NCBI GenBank assembly: GCA_003158755.1
Contig: PMLF01000096.1
Span: forward strand, 1-7,780
Reading direction: 5' to 3'
DNA: 7,780 bases
Origin: Elusimicrobiota bacterium
GTDB lineage: Bacteria > Elusimicrobiota > Elusimicrobia > FEN-1173
Positions within the stretch are counted from its first letter, which is position 1. Every line of letters begins with the position of its first letter. Made by a program: the position numbers and the translations under genes. The notes below the pieces were generated by a model. The model did not search any database, was not told the origin of the DNA, and saw nothing but the letters and a program-made list of their open reading frames with translations. This document shows positions 1 through 5,830 of this stretch, one piece after another.

Positions 1-1
1 G

Positions 2-751
2 GAAGCGCGGGACTTGCCTCCGGACCCCGACACTTATTTCTCACGCATTTGGGCCGCCGACCATGAGGATGTCTACGCCGTCGGCTGGCATGAACATTCA
101 ATGAGGAAATTCAACGGCAAGAAATGGGCTCCGGTGGAAGGGGTGAGCGGGGAGCTTTTTGGTGTTTGGGGGCTGGATGCCTCCCACATATGGGCCGTAG
201 GAGAGGCCGGGACAATTTATCAGTTCGATGGAAGATCGTGGACAAAAGTCTCTTCAGGGACAGGCAAGTCCCTCCGAGGTATCTGGGGTGTTAGACCCGG
301 AAACCTGTGGGTGGTGGGGGATTATGGGACCATTCTGCATTTCAACTATGGCAAGTGGGCCCCCGTCGAAATTGAGCTCCCCAAGTTCGACGGTCCGAAT
401 GGATTCCGTCCTGGGAATATCCCTGTTTTTTTGACAGGAATATGGGGGAGTTCGGAAAATGATATATGGATTGTTGGATACAAAGGTGTCATCCTGCATT
501 TCGACGGAAAAGGCTGGATCCAAAGTCGGGATTCGGTTGTCCAGGCCAACCTCAACAATCTGACCGGCATTCATGGGACATCGAAATCCTCAATTTGGGT
601 TGTTGGGTGGGGCAGCCCCATCCTGCATTTCAACGGAACGCGATGGGAACAAGGGGAGACGTTCAATCTCTATGGGGTATGGGCCTGCGACCCCAAAAAT
701 GTTTTTGCTGTTGGGAACGATGGTCTTATCATTCGCAGAAGTATCAGGTAA
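2..751 (+). CDS. Beta-propeller repeat protein, 3' part (5' end outside window)
   Basis: The frame is open to the left edge, so the true start lies outside. A TTG at 14 is the first possible start codon inside the window but has no good reason to be used. Counting from it, 245 residues form about six repeats of 36-50 residues: 11-49, 50-88, 89-141, 142-184, 185-220 and a short closing unit 221-245. The unit is G-[IV]-W-G, then D/N-[IV]-W-[AV]-V-G, then G-T-I-L-H-F-[ND]-G-x-W; for example IWAVG at 59-63 and GTILHFNYGKW at 105-115. This spacing is typical of bacterial beta-propeller proteins that are often secreted or lipid-anchored. The partial last unit could close the ring with the missing N-terminus. 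No catalytic residues are evident and the substrate or partner is unknown. Its base composition is lower in G+C than the operon downstream. The repeat assignment is firm; the function is not known. Confidence 0.8.
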   Translation, partial: EARDLPPDPDTYFSRIWAADHEDVYAVGWHEHSMRKFNGKKWAPVEGVSGELFGVWGLDASHIWAVGEAGTIYQFDGRSWTKVSSGTGKSLRGIWGVRPGNLWVVGDYGTILHFNYGKWAPVEIELPKFDGPNGFRPGNIPVFLTGIWGSSENDIWIVGYKGVILHFDGKGWIQSRDSVVQANLNNLTGIHGTSKSSIWVVGWGSPILHFNGTRWEQGETFNLYGVWACDPKNVFAVGNDGLIIRRSIR

Positions 752-1049
752 GGCTGCCCATCGGAGAGAATCCGGGACGGGAAAAAAACCAAAATCTCCT
801 AGCCAAGTCAAGCATTTGACCTAGGTCGCGATCGAATCGTGGAAGCGACACTCCTAGTGAGATGGTATGTCGGACTTGAGGGACTTCAGCGAAGCAACAT
901 CTTGAATGCCAGAGGATGGGTCGCGGTCATTCAGTCATTGTGTTTAGGACGAACTATCAAGCCACCCCCAACAGACAGATTTAGCCTGATGCAACAGGCG
1001 ACCTCTGAGAAAGGGAAGTCGCTGAGAGGCATTGTATGATGCCGTCAAA
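752..1049. other. Gene-poor, lower-G+C intergenic stretch
   Basis: About 300 bases lie between the propeller gene and panC. I see no intact gene, tRNA or rho-independent terminator (no stem followed by a T-run on the plus strand). A run of seven A's at 782-788 would read as a T-run on the minus strand, but no stem precedes it. Overlapping small palindromes occur at 818-834 (GACCTAGGTC, TCGCGA, CGATCG). Sampled rows are around half G+C, clearly lower than the panC-glmM region. I could not find a convincing sigma-70 promoter for panC: TTGTGT at 938-943 has no suitable -10 element at the right spacing. The panC promoter presumably lies here. The end of this stretch may hold a decayed propeller blade (separate entry). 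Confidence 0.6.
905..1036 (+). pseudogene. Possible decayed beta-propeller blade
   Basis: Read in the frame that stops at 1037-1039, the end of this stretch encodes GKSLRGI (1013-1033), identical to residues 84-90 of the propeller protein upstream (263-283). The two DNA copies differ at six of 21 positions and every difference is synonymous, so this is not a recent duplication. Upstream in the same frame there is a loose echo of a blade: W-V-A-V, then R-T-I, then a D-x-x-S segment, resembling IWAVG...GTI...DGRSW. The alignment needs gaps, and the conserved Trp after GKSLRGI is missing. It could be a fossil of a neighbouring repeat gene or a chance seven-residue match. Confidence 0.25.
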
Positions 1050-1904
1050 ATGAAAACTATCCGATCTTTTCCGGCGATGCGGCGGGCGAGTTTGGAATGG
1101 AACCGGCGGGTGCGGCGGGTGGGATTCGTGCCGACCATGGGAGCGCTCCACCGGGGGCACGTTTCCCTGATCGAGCGGGCTCGGCGGGAGAACGACGTCG
1201 TCGTGGCGTCGATTTTCGTCAACCCCGTCCAGTTCGGGCCGACGGAGGATTACGCCAAATATCCCCGGCCGCTGGCGAAGGACGCGGCCCTTTGCCGGAA
1301 GGCGGGGGTGGACGTCTTGTTCCTTCCGTCGGCAAAAGAAATGTACCCTCCCGAGCACGACACCTGGGTGACGGTCGAACGGACGTCCGGGCCCCTTTGC
1401 GGGGAGTTCCGCCCCGGCCACTTCCGGGGCGTGGCGACGGTGGTGCTCAAACTCTTCAATTTGGTTCAGCCGACGCGGGCCTATTTCGGTTTGAAGGACT
1501 ACCAGCAGGTTCGGGTCGTTCAGCGCATGGCGGCGGATCTCAACCTGCCGGTGAAGATCGTTCCTTGTCCCACGGTCAGGGAAGCGGACGGATTGGCCTT
1601 GTCCAGCCGGAACGCGTATCTGTCCCCCGACGAACGGCGGGCGGCGGCGCGGGTGCCCGCGGCTTTGCGGGCCGCGGAGCAAGTGATAAAATCCTCCTCC
1701 GGGGTTTCCGTCGAAAGAGTGCGCGCGGCGGCGAAGGCGGAGCTGGTGCGGATCCCCGGGGCGAAAGTTCAGTACATTGAAGTGGTGGACCCGGAAACGC
1801 TGGCACCCCTTCGACGGGTCCGGGGTGAAGCCCTGGTGGCGCTGGCGGTGTACGTGGGCAAGACGCGCCTCATTGACAACATCGTAGTCAAACGGCGGAC
1901 ATGA
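1050..1904 (+). CDS. panC: Pantothenate synthetase (pantoate--beta-alanine ligase)
   Basis: PanC condenses pantoate and beta-alanine with ATP to give pantothenate, AMP and pyrophosphate, a cytoplasmic step toward coenzyme A. The 284 residues match the family's usual length of about 280. The nucleotidyltransferase signature appears as VPTMGALHRGH (27-37, HIGH-type motif HRGH 34-37). It is followed by FVNPVQFGPTEDYAKYPR (56-73), the LCGEFRPGHFRGV loop (116-128), FGLKDYQQ (146-153) and READGLALSSRN (177-188), the KMSKS-like ATP site. I chose the ATG at 1050 because MKTIRSF is the normal PanC N-terminus. The in-frame TTG at 1032 would add six residues and has a GAGAGG only two bases upstream, too close. 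The chosen ATG itself lacks a clear ribosome binding site. The stop overlaps the cdaA start by four bases (ATGA). No panB or panD is in view. Confidence 0.96.
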   Translation: MKTIRSFPAMRRASLEWNRRVRRVGFVPTMGALHRGHVSLIERARRENDVVVASIFVNPVQFGPTEDYAKYPRPLAKDAALCRKAGVDVLFLPSAKEMYPPEHDTWVTVERTSGPLCGEFRPGHFRGVATVVLKLFNLVQPTRAYFGLKDYQQVRVVQRMAADLNLPVKIVPCPTVREADGLALSSRNAYLSPDERRAAARVPAALRAAEQVIKSSSGVSVERVRAAAKAELVRIPGAKVQYIEVVDPETLAPLRRVRGEALVALAVYVGKTRLIDNIVVKRRT

Positions 1905-2716
1905 CGATTCAAACCCTTTCCGATTTATGGAGCCGGTACCTCATCCACGGGGCGGACATCCTCCTCGTGGCCGCTCTCTTTTACCAAGTGCTCCTCCTCA
2001 TCCAGGGCACCCGCGCCGTGCAGGTGCTGCGGGGCCTGGTGATCCTGGCCCTCTTGACCTTCCTCCAAGAACGGTTCGTCCATTTGCCGGTGTTGAGCTG
2101 GCTCCTGGAAACGTTTTGGAAGGAATGGGCGGTGATCCTGGTGGTCGTTTTTCAACCCGAGATTCGTTCGATATTGGCTCAAATCGGCAGCCGTCCCCTG
2201 GGCCGTCTACTCCTGCCCCAGGAGCTCCGCTTCGTCGACGAGATCATGGCCGCCCTCCGGGAAGCGTCCAAGGCGCGGATCGGGATGCTGATCGTCCTGG
2301 AGCAGGAGACGGGGCTCCGCAACTTCATAGAGACCGGCACGATTTTGAACTCCGAAGTGTCGTCGGACCTGCTCCTGACCCTCTTCCATCCCCGCACGCC
2401 CCTCCACGACGGCGCGGTCATCATCCGGGAAGACCGGATCCTGGCGGCGGCCTGCGTGCTGCCCGTTTCCAACGATCCCACCCTGGCCCGGGAGATCGGC
2501 ACCCGCCATCGGGCGGCTTTGGGCATTTCGGAGATCTCCGACGCCGTCGTATTGGTCGTCAGCGAGGAGACCGGCGTCGTCTCGGTGGTGCGGGAAGGAC
2601 GCATGGACCGGAATATGGATTTGGATGAGCTGGGCCCGAGGCTCCGGGATTTCTACCGGTCCATGGGCGAACGCGGGCTCCTCCGGAAAAGCGTCGACCA
2701 GCGGGAGGGCGTTTGA
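1901..2716 (+). CDS. cdaA: Diadenylate cyclase CdaA (membrane-bound DAC domain)
   Basis: This enzyme joins two ATP molecules into cyclic di-AMP, a second messenger linked to potassium and osmolyte transport and wall homeostasis. The 271-residue protein has the CdaA layout: three predicted membrane helices (about 17-37, 43-62 and 67-85), a short linker, then the DisA_N/DAC catalytic domain. The catalytic DGA motif is at 170-172 in PLHDGAVII and the RHR motif at 202-204 in GTRHRAALG, both intact. They are followed by SEETGVVSVVREG (221-233), typical of the family. Both motifs being present argues for an active cyclase. The start ATG lies inside the panC stop (ATGA), so translation is probably coupled; I see only a weak ribosome binding site. 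Downstream genes are a CdaR-like anchor and glmM, the classic cdaA-cdaR-glmM order. Confidence 0.96.
   Translation: MTIQTLSDLWSRYLIHGADILLVAALFYQVLLLIQGTRAVQVLRGLVILALLTFLQERFVHLPVLSWLLETFWKEWAVILVVVFQPEIRSILAQIGSRPLGRLLLPQELRFVDEIMAALREASKARIGMLIVLEQETGLRNFIETGTILNSEVSSDLLLTLFHPRTPLHDGAVIIREDRILAAACVLPVSNDPTLAREIGTRHRAALGISEISDAVVLVVSEETGVVSVVREGRMDRNMDLDELGPRLRDFYRSMGERGLLRKSVDQREGV
2703..2709 (+). promoter_or_regulatory. Strong ribosome binding site for the CdaR-like small ORF
   Basis: GGGAGGG lies six bases before the ATG at 2716, within the last codons of cdaA. It is the best Shine-Dalgarno match at any junction inside this operon. It supports translation of the short ORF, and it also argues against the GTG at 2778 as the glmM start. 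Confidence 0.7.
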
Positions 2717-2856
2717 TGGGATTCTTGACGGATAACTGGCGGCTAAAGGTCATGGCTCTACTTTTGTCCATGCTCCTGTGGCTGGTGTTCCATTACGGCT
2801 TCCCCGCCCCGAAGCCGGTTCCTCCGGTCCATCCGGCGGCCAAGGCCCGCCGATGA
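2716..2856 (+). CDS. 46-residue CdaR/YbbR-like membrane anchor lacking YbbR domains
   Basis: This short ORF is easy to miss. The ATG shares its A with the cdaA stop (TGATG), and the TGA stop overlaps the glmM start (ATGA). The protein begins MGFLTDNWRLKVMALLLSML and continues LWLVFHYGF. An N-W-R-L-K motif leading straight into one hydrophobic helix (about 11-27) is the standard N-terminus of CdaR/YbbR proteins, which sit between cdaA and glmM in many bacteria. Full CdaR proteins carry one to four extracytoplasmic YbbR domains and are hundreds of residues long. Here the helix is followed only by a proline-rich basic tail (30-46; PAPKPVPPVHP then KARR). The next gene starts at once, so no YbbR domain remains in any frame. 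A strong ribosome binding site precedes it. It may be a functional mini-CdaR that contacts CdaA in the membrane, or a deletion remnant kept for translational coupling. The family assignment rests on a short motif plus position. Confidence 0.72.
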   Translation: MGFLTDNWRLKVMALLLSMLLWLVFHYGFPAPKPVPPVHPAAKARR

Positions 2857-4190
2857 GCGCCGAGCGCCTCTTCGGCACCGACGGGGTCCGGGGCAAGGCG
2901 GGGGAATGGCCCCTCGTCCCCGAATTCGTCGAGCGGCTGGGGTTCTTCGCCGGTCAATCCTTCTCCACCGTCAACAAAAAGAAAGCGGTCTTCGTGGTGC
3001 GCGATACCCGGGCTTCCGGCCCGGTCCTTCAAAAGGCCCTGACGTCGGGATTTCGGAAGGCCGGCCTGGCCGTGGCCGACGGGGGAGTGCTGCCGACGGC
3101 TTCCGTCTCGGCCCTGGCGCCCCGGTACGGATTTTCGGGCGGAGCGGTGATCTCCGCCTCCCACAACCCGGCGGAGTTCAACGGGATCAAATTGTTTGAC
3201 GACGCCGGCCGCAAGATGGCCGAAGCCGCGGAGGACCGCGTGGAGGCGGGCGCCCGCGGGAACCGTCCGCTCCCCGGGATGGCGTCGGGCGGGTCCGCTC
3301 AGCTGGAAACCGCCCGGGCTTCCTTGGATTACCGCGCGTTCCTCAAGGGGACGGTTCCGTGCCTCAATTTGTCGGGCCTCTCCGTCGTGGTGGACTGCGG
3401 CAACGGGGCGGCCTCGACGGTCGGACCCGCTCTGCTGCGGTCCATGGGGGCGAAGGTCGCGGTGCTCTCCGCCCGGCCCGACGGAAAAAACATCAATCGA
3501 AATTGCGGCGCTCTGCACACGGAGGCGTTGTCCCGGGCGGTGAGGCGCCTCGGCGCGGACGTCGGTTTCGCTTTGGACGGGGACGCGGACCGGGCGATCT
3601 TCGTGGACGAGACCGGCGCGGTCCGGGATGGCGAGTCGGCGCTCTTGATCGCGGCCCGGCGGCTTAAAGCCGAAGGCCGCCTTCCGAACGACGTCGTGGT
3701 ATCTACGGTCATGGCCAATTTGGGTTTCAAAAGGGCCCTCGGGGCGTTGGGACTGCGGATGGAAGAAACGCCTGTCGGCGACCGGCACGTGGCCTTGGCG
3801 ATGGAGCGCACCGGCGCCGCTTTGGGCGGGGAACCCTCGGGACATGTGATCTTCCGGGAGTTCTTAGGCACGGGCGACGGGTTGCTGACGGCGCTCCAAA
3901 TTTTGGACGTCCTGCATCGGACGGGGCGGCCGTTTTCCGTTCTGGCATCCCTGGCGGTCAAGCTGCCCCAAGTTCTCTTAAACGTTCCCGTGAAGGAACG
4001 CCGGCCCATCGCGGAGATGAAAAGGTTTTCGGCCGAATTGTGTCGCGCCGAGAAGTCTCTGGGTTCGGGAGGACGGGTATTGGTCCGCTATTCCGGAACG
4101 GAACCGCTGTTGCGGATCATGGTGGAAGGGCCCGATCAGGGCGTCGTCAACGGATGGGCGTCGTCTTTGGCTCGTCTGGCGAAGGCTTGA
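2853..4190 (+). CDS. glmM: Phosphoglucosamine mutase
   Basis: GlmM interconverts glucosamine-6-phosphate and glucosamine-1-phosphate in the cytoplasmic route to UDP-GlcNAc. From the ATG at 2853 the protein has 445 residues, the usual family length. It opens with LFGTDGVRG (6-14) as GlmM proteins do. The active-site loop is ISASHNP (100-106), with Ser103 as the expected phosphorylated serine. The Mg-binding loop is DGDADR (242-247), where many GlmM proteins have DGDGDR. The sugar-binding loop is GEPSGH (326-331) and the C-terminal phosphate site is RYSGTEPLLR (412-421). A GTG at 2778 in the same frame would add 25 residues that only read through the preceding small ORF, so I reject it. The start overlaps that ORF's stop (ATGA). 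The last 44 bases overlap the 3' end of the convergent glycosyltransferase gene. In Firmicutes GlmM binds and restrains CdaA. Confidence 0.97.
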   Translation: MSAERLFGTDGVRGKAGEWPLVPEFVERLGFFAGQSFSTVNKKKAVFVVRDTRASGPVLQKALTSGFRKAGLAVADGGVLPTASVSALAPRYGFSGGAVISASHNPAEFNGIKLFDDAGRKMAEAAEDRVEAGARGNRPLPGMASGGSAQLETARASLDYRAFLKGTVPCLNLSGLSVVVDCGNGAASTVGPALLRSMGAKVAVLSARPDGKNINRNCGALHTEALSRAVRRLGADVGFALDGDADRAIFVDETGAVRDGESALLIAARRLKAEGRLPNDVVVSTVMANLGFKRALGALGLRMEETPVGDRHVALAMERTGAALGGEPSGHVIFREFLGTGDGLLTALQILDVLHRTGRPFSVLASLAVKLPQVLLNVPVKERRPIAEMKRFSAELCRAEKSLGSGGRVLVRYSGTEPLLRIMVEGPDQGVVNGWASSLARLAKA

Positions 4191-5610
4191 TCCGGCGGTA
4201 GATTCGGACGCCGCCTCCGTCGAAGGTCGGCGCGAAGAGGCCCGGGTCTTCCAGGAGTTTCTCGAACCGCCGCAGGGAGAGGTAAACCGGGCTGTCGTTC
4301 GAAGTGAGTCCCAAGTCGGGGATTCCTTCCCAAAGGACGTAGCGGACTCCGGACCGATTGAGGGCGTTCAAGGCCGTCTCCGGTTCTTCCGTGATCGGAA
4401 GGGGAACGGAAATCCTTCCCGTGTAGAGGGAGTCCCGAGCGTAGAAGGGCCCCGACAAAATTTCCGAGGGTTCCGTGTGGTCCTGGATCCAGGTGTACGC
4501 TTGGCGGTGGGGCGGCGTTTCCAGCGCGACGTTCGAACCGAACCAAAGGCGGCCCTGGACGGCGAATTGAAGGACCAGTATCCCGGCCAGGGTCCACGCT
4601 TTCGCTCGACGGGAAAGGGACTCGGGGAGCGCGTCCGACGACCGCCACAGCAGGAACGGCAGCAGGGTCAGGAGATATCGGTCGTACCACCAGGGCCAGA
4701 CCAGGTGCATCGCCAGGCTTCCGGCGAGGAACGCGTCGGCCGCGCTCCATCCGGAACGGTTTTTCCAAGCGCCTCGGGCCGCCGCGATGAACAGTCCCGC
4801 GCCGAGGCAGGCCGCCAAGATTTCCGGCGCCTGGGGCGGCAGGAAGGTGGAGCCCCAGCAACGCGACAAGGACTGAGCGTTGACGATCGACGTTTGCGTT
4901 ATCATGCGCCACAGGTGGGCGCCATAGTTGGTATGAAGCTCCGTCAATTTCCAGTTCCACCCGAGTCCGCTTCGGGAGGACCAAAGGGACCAGGGAACCA
5001 GTACGGCCGCCGTCGGCAGGATTCCTTTCAGGAACGGGCGGGCGTCTTTTTTCAGCAGGGCGGCCAGCGCGAAGGCCGCCGTCAACGGCAGGGAGCCGGG
5101 CCGGACCAAATACGCCGCGGCGGCCCAAAGGCCCGCGGCCAGGAAACCGCCGCTTTCCCACGCCATGAGGGCGGCCAAGACCATCAGGAGTCCCGGCGCT
5201 TCGGGCATGATGTTTCCCGACCGGGAAAGGACCAGGGGGTTCAAGGCGAACAGCGCGCAGAGCGCGAGGGCCGTCTCCGGAGGTTTCCGTTTCCGGATCC
5301 AAAAGAAGACCGCCAGGATGGCCGCCGATTGGTAGGCCGCCGCGAGAAGTTGGTAGGTGGTCAGGTGGAACGGGTCCGTCAGGGCGGCCGGCAGGAGCAG
5401 GGCCGGCAGGCCGGGGGTGGCGACGGTGATGGGCGGCCGGCCCGGCAGGTGCCAGTGGCGATAGTTCCCTTGGGCGAGGGACTGGGACGCCAGGACATAG
5501 ATGGCGTCGTCGTGGTCTTTCCCAACGTAGCCGTGCAGCGAAAGGAACGGCGTCAGGACTAAGAGTCCCAGAGACAGGATCGTCCATCGCCGCGCGTCGG
5601 TCGGAGTCAT
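4147..5610 (-). CDS. Multispanning GT-C / GT39-like glycosyltransferase
   Basis: This 487-residue membrane protein has the layout of GT-C enzymes such as ArnT/PMT-like (GT39) transferases, which move sugars from polyprenyl-phosphate donors on the outer face of the inner membrane. After a first helix (about 11-29) comes an acidic loop, KDHDDAIYV (31-39), with Asp34-Asp35 in the place of the catalytic acidic motif. Further hydrophobic segments lie near 64-77, 86-105, 113-128, 137-151, 154-169, 173-187, 196-210, 263-280, 292-306, 310-322 and 338-352. NIMPEAP (133-139) and WWYDRYLLTLLPFLL (307-321) are typical of the family. A soluble C-terminal part (about 360-487) follows. AAGGA (complement of 5621-5625) lies 10 bases before the ATG, supporting the start. 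The donor and acceptor are unknown. The gene runs against the flanking genes, overlaps glmM by 44 bases, and is transcribed divergently from pdxJ. Confidence 0.8.
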   Translation of the reverse strand: MTPTDARRWTILSLGLLVLTPFLSLHGYVGKDHDDAIYVLASQSLAQGNYRHWHLPGRPPITVATPGLPALLLPAALTDPFHLTTYQLLAAAYQSAAILAVFFWIRKRKPPETALALCALFALNPLVLSRSGNIMPEAPGLLMVLAALMAWESGGFLAAGLWAAAAYLVRPGSLPLTAAFALAALLKKDARPFLKGILPTAAVLVPWSLWSSRSGLGWNWKLTELHTNYGAHLWRMITQTSIVNAQSLSRCWGSTFLPPQAPEILAACLGAGLFIAAARGAWKNRSGWSAADAFLAGSLAMHLVWPWWYDRYLLTLLPFLLWRSSDALPESLSRRAKAWTLAGILVLQFAVQGRLWFGSNVALETPPHRQAYTWIQDHTEPSEILSGPFYARDSLYTGRISVPLPITEEPETALNALNRSGVRYVLWEGIPDLGLTSNDSPVYLSLRRFEKLLEDPGLFAPTFDGGGVRIYRRIKPSPDEPKTTPIR

Positions 5611-5830
5611 CCAGGTCTGATCCTTACCAACAAGTCCATGGGTTGGTTGTCACCCCGGCGGAAGCCGGGGTCCAGGAAGTAAAACGAGTTCCTGAACGAA
5701 GCTTTGAACCCTGGATTCCGGCTTCCGCCGGAATGACGGCGTTTAAAACGTCGTCCCCTCGAGAAGTGAGTAAGGATTTGCATCCTGGCGAGGATATCTT
5801 AAGTGCGGCTGGAATCACAAGGAGACGAAG
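5611..5830. other. Divergent intergenic region between glycosyltransferase and pdxJ
   Basis: Promoters for both divergent genes should lie in these 220 bases, but I found no convincing -35/-10 pair on either strand. TATCTT at 5795-5800 lacks a -35 element at proper spacing. The region holds the glycosyltransferase ribosome binding site (complement of 5621-5625), the composite hairpin repeat at 5649-5737, a small hairpin AGGAT-TTGC-ATCCT at 5773-5786, and a good ribosome binding site for pdxJ (AAGGAG, 5819-5824, six bases before its ATG). Confidence 0.6.
5649..5737. repeat. Composite inverted repeat with two nested hairpins (REP/MITE-like)
   Basis: Two 28-base arms, 5649-5676 and 5710-5737, are inverted copies of each other with 24 of 28 positions paired, separated by 33 bases. 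Each arm is also a hairpin by itself: CCCCGGC-GGAA-GCCGGGG (5653-5670) and TTCCGGC-TTCC-GCCGGAA (5716-5733). All four differences between the arms fall in the outer two pairs of the small hairpins and are compensated (CC/GG versus TT/AA). The centre holds a further GTTC-CT-GAAC (5688-5697). Repeats of this kind, built around GGCGGAAGCCGG and ending in TCCAGG, are dispersed between genes in many proteobacterial and candidate-phylum genomes. They are often mis-annotated as short proteins containing PAEAG or PASAG, which both appear here in translation. No T-run follows either hairpin, so a simple terminator is unlikely. Confidence 0.85.

Noticed and set aside
818..834. Overlapping palindromes (GACCTAGGTC, TCGCGA, CGATCG) as an operator
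   Set aside because: They are short, lack spacing to any promoter I can identify, and could be chance.
938..960. Sigma-70 promoter for panC (TTGTGT with TATCAA)
   Set aside because: The spacing is only 11 bases and the -10 match is poor.
1032..1049. TTG start for panC
   Set aside because: The only Shine-Dalgarno-like sequence is two bases away, and the extension adds residues absent from the family.
981..1682. 233-codon ORF antisense to panC
   Set aside because: It is a composition-driven shadow with no recognisable domain.
2778..2852. GTG start giving glmM a 25-residue N-terminal extension
   Set aside because: The added residues are an out-of-frame reading of the CdaR-like ORF, with no homology to GlmM N-termini. 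The ATG at 2853 gives the standard 445-residue protein and an ATGA overlap.
2793..3845. 350-codon ORF antisense to glmM
   Set aside because: It has low-complexity Arg/Gly/Pro composition and lies opposite a complete GlmM.
4136..5587. 483-codon ORF on the minus strand in another frame
   Set aside because: It is a proline- and arginine-rich shadow of the glycosyltransferase frame with no membrane segments or family motifs.
5716..5740. Rho-independent terminator
   Set aside because: The hairpin is strong but no T-run follows on either strand.
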